This document shows positions 57,222-64,000 of a stretch of 64,000 nucleotides of DNA, piece by piece (the stretch's first letter is position 1; every line of letters begins with the position of its first letter). The DNA comes from Dechloromonas sp. A34 (GTDB lineage Bacteria; Pseudomonadota; Gammaproteobacteria; Burkholderiales; Rhodocyclaceae). The stretch is from assembly GCF_026261605.1 (NCBI RefSeq), contig NZ_CP102486.1, positions 3,844,001 to 3,908,000 on the forward strand, written 5' to 3'. The position numbers and the translations under genes are program-made. The notes beneath the pieces were generated by a model. That model ran no database searches, was not told the DNA's origin, and worked only from the letters and a program-made list of their open reading frames with translations.

Positions 57222-57907
57222 TCACCCGTGACGAATTGAAGACCATCGCCGGCAACGGCATCTGGAAGCAGAACACCTCGATCGCCCAGATTCTCGGCCT
57301 CTGCCCGCTGCTGGCGGTGACCACCAATGCGGTCAATGGCATCATGCTGTCGCTGGCGACCATCCTGGTCATGGCGATCTCCAATCTCGCCGTCGCCTCG
57401 CTGCGCAACTTCATCCCGCACGAAATCCGCATCCCGGTCTTCATCCTGATCGTCGCCGCGCTGGTCACCGTCGTCGACCTGCTGTTCAACGCCAACCTGC
57501 ACGAGCTCTACCTGGTGCTCGGCATCTTCATTCCGCTGATCGTCACCAACTGCATCGTGCTCGCCCGCGTCGAAGCTTTCGCCAACAAAAATCCGCCGCT
57601 GCAATCGACGCTCGACGGCGTCTTCATGGGCGTCGGCATGCTGTGGACCCTGGCCCTGCTCGGCGCCATGCGGGAGTTTCTCGGCAGCGGCACTATTCTA
57701 GGCGGCATCGACATGGTCTTCCCCGGCCTGCAACCGATCCAGTTGCTGCCGGAGAGCTATCCCGGCTTCCTGCTTGCCCTGCTGCCGCCCGGCGCCTTCA
57801 TCCTGCTCGGCTGCATGATCGCCTGGAAGAACTGGCTGGATGCCCGCGCCGCCGAACGCAACAAGCAGAAGCCGCCGGCCCCGGTGGCCACGGCCGGCTG
57901 CCACTAA
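57218..57907 (+). CDS. rnfE: Rnf complex subunit E
   Basis: Membrane subunit of 229 residues, homologous to RnfA, with six helices and the LGLCPLLAVTTN cysteine motif. The C-terminal tail is hydrophilic (ARAAERNKQKPPAPVATAGCH). It overlaps rnfG as ATGA. The next gene of many rnf operons (nth) is absent; an RlmN-like gene follows instead. Confidence 0.95.
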   Translation: MITRDELKTIAGNGIWKQNTSIAQILGLCPLLAVTTNAVNGIMLSLATILVMAISNLAVASLRNFIPHEIRIPVFILIVAALVTVVDLLFNANLHELYLVLGIFIPLIVTNCIVLARVEAFANKNPPLQSTLDGVFMGVGMLWTLALLGAMREFLGSGTILGGIDMVFPGLQPIQLLPESYPGFLLALLPPGAFILLGCMIAWKNWLDARAAERNKQKPPAPVATAGCH

Positions 57908-57914
57908 GCCAGCG

Positions 57915-57929
57915 GCCCGCTTTGCGGGC
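57915..57929 (+). other. Short hairpin between rnfE and the RlmN-like gene
   Basis: GCCCGC-TTT-GCGGGC is a perfect 6-bp hairpin 8 bp after the rnfE stop. No T run follows, so it is more likely a message-stability or processing element than a terminator. Confidence 0.45.
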
Positions 57930-57948
57930 AGCCCAAAGCCCCGCCCGT

Positions 57949-59025
57949 ATGCGCATCGAACAACTCCGCCAGGCCCTGCGCGATCACGGCGCCAAGACCT
58001 GTCACGAGGACCGCGTGCTGCGCGCCTGGCTGGGTGCCCGACCGCTCGACAGCGGCACCCGGCGCCAACACCCCGCGGACTTCCTGCCGCTTGAACTGCG
58101 CAATGCCCTGCCCGCCCTGGCCACCGAACTGCGGGACCTGGCCCGAATCCGCTCGACGCATCCCGGCGAGGACGGCTCGGAGCGCCTGCTGATCGAACTG
58201 GCTGACGGCCAAACAGTGGAAAGCGTGCTGCTGCCGCGCGACGGCCTCTGCGTCTCGACCCAGGTCGGCTGTGCCGTCGGTTGCCTGTTCTGCATGACCG
58301 GCCGCGACGGCCTACTGCGCCAGTTGGGCAGCGCCGAGATCGTCGCCCAGGTGGTGCTCGCCCGCGCCCGGCGCCCGGTCAAGCGGGTGGTTTTCATGGG
58401 CATGGGCGAGCCGGCCCACAACCTCGACAACGTGCTTGAAGCCATCGACCTGCTCGGCACCGCCGGCGGCATCGGCCACAAGAATCTGGTTTTCTCGACG
58501 GTCGGTGATCGCCGGGTCTTCGAGCGCCTGCCGCTGCAGACCGTCAAGCCGGCCCTGGCGCTGTCGCTGCATACGACTCAGGCCGAACTGCGGGCCCGCC
58601 TGCTGCCCAAGGCGCCACGTATCGACCCCGAAGAACTGGTCGAGTTGGCCGAGCACTATGCCCGCGCCACCGGCTACCCGATCCAGTACCAATGGACCTT
58701 GCTCGAAGGGGTCAACGACAGCGCAGCGGAAATGGATGGCATCGTCCGCCTGCTCACCGGCAAATACGCCATGATGAACCTGATCCCCTACAACACCACC
58801 GAGGGAGAAGGCTTCAAGCGCCCGACGCGGGAGCGCTGCGAAGAACTGGCCCGCGGCCTGTGCCAGCGGCGCATCCTGACCAAGCTGCGGCAATCGGCCG
58901 GCCAGGACATCGACGGCGGTTGCGGCCAGTTGCGGGCCCGCGCGGCGGCGGCACAGCCACTGCGTTTCACCCAGGGCAACCCGCCGTCAGCCGGCGGCCC
59001 CCGCCGCGGCCGTGCTGGCCAGTAG
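57949..59025 (+). CDS. RlmN-like radical SAM RNA methyltransferase
   Basis: A 358-residue member of the RlmN/Cfr family, which methylates C2 or C8 of adenine in rRNA and tRNA. The cluster cysteines are Cys108, Cys112 and Cys115 (GCAVGCLFC), preceded by Cys101 in LCVSTQVG, and the methyl-carrying Cys lies in DIDGGCGQLR near the C-terminus. GMGEPAHNLDN and FSTVGDRRVFERL are conserved family segments. The housekeeping rlmN of betaproteobacteria usually lies near ispG; this one follows rnf and may be a paralogue. Its last 39 bp overlap the convergent DAHL-GGDEF-EAL gene. Confidence 0.85.
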   Translation: MRIEQLRQALRDHGAKTCHEDRVLRAWLGARPLDSGTRRQHPADFLPLELRNALPALATELRDLARIRSTHPGEDGSERLLIELADGQTVESVLLPRDGLCVSTQVGCAVGCLFCMTGRDGLLRQLGSAEIVAQVVLARARRPVKRVVFMGMGEPAHNLDNVLEAIDLLGTAGGIGHKNLVFSTVGDRRVFERLPLQTVKPALALSLHTTQAELRARLLPKAPRIDPEELVELAEHYARATGYPIQYQWTLLEGVNDSAAEMDGIVRLLTGKYAMMNLIPYNTTEGEGFKRPTRERCEELARGLCQRRILTKLRQSAGQDIDGGCGQLRARAAAAQPLRFTQGNPPSAGGPRRGRAGQ

Positions 59026-61584
59026 TTTGCCAAGTTCCTCGGCCGGAAGTGGGCGACCGAACAGATAACCCTGGAACTGATCGCAACCACGCTCGGACAG
59101 GTAATCGCGCTGCGCCTCGGTTTCCACCCCTTCGGCGATCACCGACAGTTCGAGCTCATGCGCCATCGCGATGATGGCCGAAGCGAGCTTGACCGGTTCG
59201 CCGTGCTCGCCGATCTCGCAGACGAAGGAACGGTCGATCTTCAGTGATTGCACCGGGAACTGTTTCAGGTAGCTGAGCGACGAATAACCGGTCCCGAAAT
59301 CGTCGATCGAGACATGGATGTGCATGCTGCGCAGCGTGTTCAGGACATTGGTCGCCCGGCTGGCATTGCGCATCAACAGCGACTCAGTCAGTTCGAGTTC
59401 GAGCAACTGCGGCGGCAGACCATACTCGTCGAGAGCCATGGCGACCATCCGCGGCAAATCCTGCTGGGCGAACTGCTGGGCCGAGATATTGACCGCCACC
59501 GGCACGACCAGCAAGCCGGCATCGAGCCAGGCACGTTGCTGGGCACAGACATTGCGGATCGCCCATTCGCCGAATTTGTTGATCAGGCCGTTTTCCTCGG
59601 CCAGCGGGATGAAGCGGGTCGGCGAAATCATGCCCTGCTCGCGGTGATTCCAGCGCATCAGGGCCTCGGCCCCGAGCAGCGCGCCGGTCCGCGCGTTGAC
59701 CTTGGGCTGGTAATACATCATCAGCTCGTTGCGCTCCAGGGCGCCGTAGAGATCGTTCTCGAGCAGCAGTTCGGCGAGCGAGGCCGTACTGACCTCGGAA
59801 GAGAAGAAGCGGAAGGTATTGCGCCCTTCCTCCTTGGCGCGATACATCGCGGCGTCGGCCTTGCGCAACAGTTCGGAAACCGTCTGGCCATCGTCCGGGT
59901 AGAGCACGATGCCGGCACTGCCGCTGACTGTCAGTTCGTGACCGGCCAGCAGGTAAGGCTGACAAAGTGCGGCAAGCAGCTTGCGCGTGATGTGCATGGC
60001 ATCCTGACGATGGTCCAATTCCGGCAGGACCACGACGAATTCGTCGCCGCCCTGGCGGGACATGGTATCGGTATCGCGCAGCACCGACAGGCCGCGTTGC
60101 GCCGCCTGGACCAGCAACTGGTCGCCGACCTCGTGGCCGAGCGTGTCGTTGATATTCTTGAAACGGTCGAGATCGATGAAGACCAGTCCCAGCGGCTTGC
60201 TGCTGCGTTTCGACTTGAGCATGGCCTGGCTGACGCGGTCTTCGAGCAGCAGGCGGTTGGGCAGACCGGTCAGCACATCGTGGTGAGCGAGATGATGGAT
60301 GCGCGCCTCGTTCTGTTTGCGCTCGGAGATGTCGGTAAAGACCCCGATGTAGTGAGATACCCCACCCTGCTCGTCGCGCACCGAGGAAATCGACAGCCAC
60401 TCCGGAAATATCCCGCCATCCTTCTTGCGATTCCAGATTTCACCCTGCCAGTGCCCAGTGGTGTTCAGCTCCCCCCACATGTGCCGGTAAAAATCCGGCC
60501 CCTGCTGACCGGAGTTGAGGATCGCCGGTGTCTGCCCGACGACATCGCTCGCCGTGTAACCGGAAATCGCCGTGAAAGCGGGATTGATCGCCACGATGCG
60601 CGAAGCGGCATCGGTGATCGTCATCCCCTCCGAGGCGTTGGTGAACACCGTGGCGTACAAACGCAACTCCCCTTCCGCCCGGCGCTGCGCCTCATAGCGC
60701 TCGGCCAGGTTTTCGTGGGCGAGACTTAATTCGCGCCGGTCGCGCTCGAAGCGGACCAAGGCATAGATGGCATAGCCGGCCAACATCAGCGATACCAGGT
60801 AAAGCATCTGCCGGTAGTAGCCGGCAATCCGCAGCGCCTCCTCGTGCCCCTCGACATAGACCCGGGTCGCCTCCTCGAGCAGGGCCGCAGAGGAGGAGCG
60901 CATGATGCGCTCAACCAGGACATCGACCTCCGGCCGCCGGTCGATGATCACCTCGGCGTGGACCAGCAACTGATTGAGCGACAGCGGCCCGTCAATCTGG
61001 CGGTTCTCGCGGCGCAGGCTGGCCAGTTCCTGGCGCAGATGCTCAGGGGCATCGAGCTGCACGCCGCGTGCCAGGCCGAGGATGTGGCGGACGAAGTGCT
61101 CGAATCCGGCGTTGTCGCCCTTGGTGGGCAGGGCAAGGAGGACTTTTTCCGCGGCCAGCGGAAAGTAGAACTCGGAATTGCGCAAAATGGCATTGCTGCG
61201 CTTGAAGCGGTCGACATCCAGCGCCTTCTCTTGCTGGCTGACCATCAGCTTGTCGACCAACAGTTTCAGCTGGGCCCGGGCGACGACCGGCAGCGACTGC
61301 GGCATCAGCAGCAGGCTGGGTTGTTCGTTGCGGATCTCCTGGACATGGCGGACGAGCGGATCGTAGTTGAGCAAGAGGTCGGCGTAGCTGGCGAGGACCG
61401 CCGCGTTGAGTTCGACATCGGCCTGCTGCACCCGGCGCAGCGACTGCATGTAGGCGTAGTGCGCTTCCGGAGACACCTCGTCGGCCTGGAGGAAAAGCCA
61501 GGTGACCAGGGCGAGCAGCGCAGCGAAGCCGAAAATCAGGCGCAGCCGGTAACAGCGCTCCTTGCAGTAGGCCAGCCAGCTCAT
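58987..61584 (-). CDS. DAHL-PAS-GGDEF-EAL protein
   Basis: An 865-residue membrane protein that may make and break c-di-GMP. Two membrane helices (FGFAALLALVTWLFLQ and MLYLVSLMLAGYAIYALV) bracket a periplasmic helical domain of about 230 residues resembling the DAHL family. A PAS domain (about 300-420) is followed by GGDEF with active-site GGDEF and the RDTD inhibitory site at normal spacing, then EAL with the EALMRW, NISAQQF and IDDFGTGYSSL motifs. Both catalytic domains look intact. The start overlaps the stop of the peroxidase gene as ATGA, so the pair is cotranscribed. Confidence 0.92.
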   Translation of the reverse strand: MSWLAYCKERCYRLRLIFGFAALLALVTWLFLQADEVSPEAHYAYMQSLRRVQQADVELNAAVLASYADLLLNYDPLVRHVQEIRNEQPSLLLMPQSLPVVARAQLKLLVDKLMVSQQEKALDVDRFKRSNAILRNSEFYFPLAAEKVLLALPTKGDNAGFEHFVRHILGLARGVQLDAPEHLRQELASLRRENRQIDGPLSLNQLLVHAEVIIDRRPEVDVLVERIMRSSSAALLEEATRVYVEGHEEALRIAGYYRQMLYLVSLMLAGYAIYALVRFERDRRELSLAHENLAERYEAQRRAEGELRLYATVFTNASEGMTITDAASRIVAINPAFTAISGYTASDVVGQTPAILNSGQQGPDFYRHMWGELNTTGHWQGEIWNRKKDGGIFPEWLSISSVRDEQGGVSHYIGVFTDISERKQNEARIHHLAHHDVLTGLPNRLLLEDRVSQAMLKSKRSSKPLGLVFIDLDRFKNINDTLGHEVGDQLLVQAAQRGLSVLRDTDTMSRQGGDEFVVVLPELDHRQDAMHITRKLLAALCQPYLLAGHELTVSGSAGIVLYPDDGQTVSELLRKADAAMYRAKEEGRNTFRFFSSEVSTASLAELLLENDLYGALERNELMMYYQPKVNARTGALLGAEALMRWNHREQGMISPTRFIPLAEENGLINKFGEWAIRNVCAQQRAWLDAGLLVVPVAVNISAQQFAQQDLPRMVAMALDEYGLPPQLLELELTESLLMRNASRATNVLNTLRSMHIHVSIDDFGTGYSSLSYLKQFPVQSLKIDRSFVCEIGEHGEPVKLASAIIAMAHELELSVIAEGVETEAQRDYLSERGCDQFQGYLFGRPLPAEELGKLLASTAAAGAAG

Positions 61585-62609
61585 TGCACGGCCGCCGCCG
61601 GCGACTCACCGCTCAAGGTATTGAGAAAGGCGACGATCGCCTCGACGTCGCGGGGCGCGAGCTCCCGCCCCAGCTGATAGCGAGCCATGACGACAACCGC
61701 CTTGTCCAGCGAGTCGGCCGACCCATCGTGAAAATAAGGGGCGGTCAGCGCCACGCTGCGCAGGCTCGGCACCTTGAAAACATGGCGATCCTCCTCGCGC
61801 TGGGTGACGTTGAAACGCCCCAGGTCGTTCTGGGTCGTTGGGCGACCGGCGAAGTAGTCGCCAAGCACCCCGAACTTCTGATACATGTTGCCGCCGACTG
61901 CCGCCCCCTGGTGGCAACTGATGCAACCGAGCTCGCGGAAGCGTTGGTAGCCCTCGATCTCGAGTGGCGTCAGGATTTGCTTTTCGCCCCGCAGATAGCG
62001 GTCGAAACGTGAGTTCAGCGTCACCAGCGAGCGCTCGAAAGTGGCAATCGCATTCAGCACATTGCCGATGGTCAGGCCTTCGGGATAAGCCTGCTTGAAC
62101 CCCTGCTTGAGCGCCTTGTCCTGTTCGAGCCGGGACATCACCTGGGGCCAGGTGGCCCCCATTTCGATCGGATTCTGGATCGGCCCGGCGGCCTGTTCTT
62201 CCAGCGTCGCGGCCCGGCCATCCCAGAACTGCGCAAGGCTGAACGCGCTGTTGAGCACGCTCGGCGCATTGATACCACCCACCGCGCCGCCGATGCCGAC
62301 CGAGAATTGCCGGCCGTCGACACCGCCCTTGGCAAGGTCGTGACAGGAAGCACAAGTCAGCGAGAAATCTGCCGACAAGCGCGCATCGTGGAACAGCCGC
62401 TTGCCGAGTTCAACGCGCAGAGGATCGAGATCGCCCACTGCTGCCAGGGGTAGGATCGGCTGCAGGACATCGCCCTGCATCGAAAAAACCGGCAAGGCCG
62501 GCGGTTCCGCAGGCGGGGTGGTCCGCCCCGACCAGAGCAGCCAGCCGATGCCGGCCAAAACCAGCAAAACAACAAAAACAACAGGGAGGCGAATATCAGC
62601 AAATTTCAT
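61581..62609 (-). CDS. Membrane-anchored di-haem cytochrome c peroxidase
   Basis: A 342-residue periplasmic peroxidase of the CcpA/MauG family. An N-terminal anchor (LPVVFVVLLVLAGIGWLLW) is followed by two haem c motifs, CASCH and CISCH, and the conserved blocks GKRLFHDARLSADFSLTCASCHDL and VPSLRSVALTAPYFHDGS. It reduces hydrogen peroxide with electrons from c-type cytochromes. Coupled by overlap to the downstream DAHL-GGDEF-EAL gene. Confidence 0.92.
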   Translation of the reverse strand: MKFADIRLPVVFVVLLVLAGIGWLLWSGRTTPPAEPPALPVFSMQGDVLQPILPLAAVGDLDPLRVELGKRLFHDARLSADFSLTCASCHDLAKGGVDGRQFSVGIGGAVGGINAPSVLNSAFSLAQFWDGRAATLEEQAAGPIQNPIEMGATWPQVMSRLEQDKALKQGFKQAYPEGLTIGNVLNAIATFERSLVTLNSRFDRYLRGEKQILTPLEIEGYQRFRELGCISCHQGAAVGGNMYQKFGVLGDYFAGRPTTQNDLGRFNVTQREEDRHVFKVPSLRSVALTAPYFHDGSADSLDKAVVVMARYQLGRELAPRDVEAIVAFLNTLSGESPAAAVQ

Positions 62610-62694
62610 CGTCGAATTATGCCTTGATCTGCCTCACGAAAATCGTGAACACCGCTGAAAATCCTCTGCCGGCGCGGGTTTCACCCTCATTGCA

Positions 62695-64000
62695 CTAGCC
62701 GGCAACCGCCCCGGCCATCACCACCCGATTCTTTCCCTGTTGCTTGGCCCGGTAGCTCGCCTCATCGGCGCGCCGGATCAGGCAGCTCTCGTCGTCGCCG
62801 CCGAGATATTCGGCAACCCCGATGCTGACGGTACAGCGGATCACACGCCCGTCGGCCGCCACCACCTCCTCGGCAGCAAAGGCCTGACGCAGCCGCTCAG
62901 CCAGCGCGAAAGCCGACTCGCTCCCGGCCTCGGGCAGCATGACGACGAACTCTTCGCCACCGTAGCGATAGGCGCTGTCCGGACGCCGCAGACACTGGGT
63001 GATGACCCGGGCCAGACGCTGCAAAACACGGTCCCCCTCAAGATGGCCAAAATTGTCGTTGATGCTCTTGAAATTGTCGCAATCGAGCACGAGCAGCGAG
63101 AACGGTCGCCGATAGCGGGAAGCGCGTTCCATTTCCGCCGTCAGGCGTTCATGCAGATAGCGCGAGTTGAACAGGCCGGTCAGCGAATCGGTCAGACTCA
63201 GCCGGCGATAACGCTCCTCGCTCTCGCGCAAGGCCTCCTCGGCGCGGCGCCGTTCGCTGACGTCTTGCAGGGTTTCGATGGCCCCGACCACCTCACCGGA
63301 GGCATTGCGCAAGGGGGCGGCGGTAAAGAAAAGCCAGCGCCCGCCGTCGCCGAAGTGCGGGAAGTAATCCTCCGCCTCGTAACCGCCACTGACCAGTTGC
63401 GAAGGCCGAAACCGGCCATGGTAGAGCCGGTCGACCGCACTCTCGTTGGCACCGTCGAGGACCAGGTCGGCCATCAGCGGGCGCGCCGAGGGATAAAAAG
63501 CCTGCCACTGCAGAGTGGTCCCGACCACCTGGCTGGCCTTGACACCGGTCATCACCTCGCAGGCATGGTTCCAGTGGGTCAGGCGGTGCGCGCTGTCGAT
63601 GACCAGCATGGCCACCGAACTGCCATCGACGATCTGCGCTAGTTGTGCCTCGCTTTCCCGCAGGGCGAGTTCGGCCCGCCGCCGTTCGCTGACATCCTGC
63701 AAGGTTTCGATGGCGCCAATGATCTCGCCAGCGGCATTGCGTACCGCCGCCGCCGTAAAAAAGAGCCAGCGCCCGCCGTCGCCAAGCGCTGGGAAGAAAT
63801 CCTCGGCCTCGAAGGCACCCTCGACCGAATCCGAGCGCTTGAATTTGCCGCGATAGAACTGGTCGACCACGCCGTCCAGGGCGCGATCGACGATCAGGTC
63901 GGCCAGGATCGGCCGCGGTTCGCTGTAAAAAGCCCGCCACTGATCCCGACTACCGACCATCTTTTCGGCAGGAACCCCAGTCAGCAAAGCACAGGCCCGA
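62695..64000 (-). CDS. PAS-PAS-GGDEF diguanylate cyclase, 5' end cut by window
   Basis: Cytoplasmic part of a sensory diguanylate cyclase. The frame is open through position 64000, so the N-terminus is missing. Two near-identical PAS-PAC units are seen (each with the block DVSERRRAE at its end), then a GGDEF domain with GGEEF active site and an RRPD inhibitory site five residues earlier. The repeated PAS units share long identical stretches, such as FPALGDGGRWLFFTAA-like segments, pointing to internal duplication. Its transcript would end 85 bp from the peroxidase start. Confidence 0.9.
   Translation of the reverse strand, partial: RACALLTGVPAEKMVGSRDQWRAFYSEPRPILADLIVDRALDGVVDQFYRGKFKRSDSVEGAFEAEDFFPALGDGGRWLFFTAAAVRNAAGEIIGAIETLQDVSERRRAELALRESEAQLAQIVDGSSVAMLVIDSAHRLTHWNHACEVMTGVKASQVVGTTLQWQAFYPSARPLMADLVLDGANESAVDRLYHGRFRPSQLVSGGYEAEDYFPHFGDGGRWLFFTAAPLRNASGEVVGAIETLQDVSERRRAEEALRESEERYRRLSLTDSLTGLFNSRYLHERLTAEMERASRYRRPFSLLVLDCDNFKSINDNFGHLEGDRVLQRLARVITQCLRRPDSAYRYGGEEFVVMLPEAGSESAFALAERLRQAFAAEEVVAADGRVIRCTVSIGVAEYLGGDDESCLIRRADEASYRAKQQGKNRVVMAGAVAG

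Noticed and set aside
62689..62703. GCACTAGCC near the end of the PAS-GGDEF gene as another copy of the 29-bp element
   Set aside because: Only about seven bases fit the consensus arm, and the second arm and loop are missing.

Overview
The window looks like chromosomal DNA of a high-GC betaproteobacterium, most likely from the Rhodocyclales (Azonexus/Dechloromonas-like). This rests on the gene set rather than on any search: a DmdC-type acyl-CoA dehydrogenase with EtfAB and a TetR regulator, PrpE next to an AcuI-type reductase, a six-gene Rnf cluster, the rpsF-priB-rpsR-rplI-dnaB order, and several diguanylate-cyclase-family proteins. Both edges cut genes: a peptide-binding lipoprotein on the left and a PAS/GGDEF protein on the right.

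Layout. 1-6.3 kb: peptide-binding lipoprotein, Bcp peroxiredoxin, PIN-PhoH ATPase, transglutaminase-like Tat substrate and a CcmI-like TPR protein. 6.4-9.3 kb: the rpsF-priB-rpsR-rplI-dnaB block. 9.4-16.2 kb: acyl-CoA dehydrogenase, FimV-like protein, membrane protein, etfBA and a divergent TetR regulator with a two-palindrome operator. 16.2-21.1 kb: ppx leading into an MCE/Mla-type lipid transporter (STAS-permease, ATPase, MCE protein, auxiliary lipoprotein). 21.2-22.5 kb: an IS1111-group insertion sequence with a structured non-coding tail. 22.6-26.6 kb: prpE, a response regulator with a degenerate GGDEF domain, and an acuI-like gene. 26.7-31.5 kb: an NlpC/P60 lipid-free hydrolase and a ferric-iron ABC transporter whose permease is inverted relative to its partners. 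31.5-35.4 kb: the aat-bpt N-end-rule pair, two secreted proteins, a CapA-like protein and a MaoC-like dehydratase. 35.4-40.3 kb: acylphosphatase and a MacAB-TolC-type efflux operon. 40.4-45.7 kb: glpD-glpK, a BamE-like lipoprotein and azlCD. 45.7-51.4 kb: a complete NAD salvage operon (pncA-pncB-nadE-nadM/nudix) divergent from its likely repressor nrtR. 51.5-59.0 kb: pyrD, rnfABCDGE and an RlmN-like radical-SAM gene. 59.0-64.0 kb: a DAHL-PAS-GGDEF-EAL protein, a di-haem peroxidase and the cut PAS-GGDEF protein.

Three observations cut across genes. Seven otherwise ordinary genes (phoH, the acyl-CoA dehydrogenase, an auxiliary lipoprotein, tolC, glpD, glpK, azlC) each carry a single-base deletion that falls in or beside a short run of G or C, a pattern better explained by homopolymer undercalling than by gene decay. 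A 29-bp element with imperfect inverted ends and a 13-base loop occurs at three intergenic sites, with a partial fourth copy, and often supplies the stop codon of its neighbour. The insertion sequence carries about 250 bases of structured non-coding sequence downstream of its transposase, where IS1111-group elements encode their guide (seek/bridge) RNA. No tRNA, rRNA, CRISPR array, prophage or plasmid function was seen.
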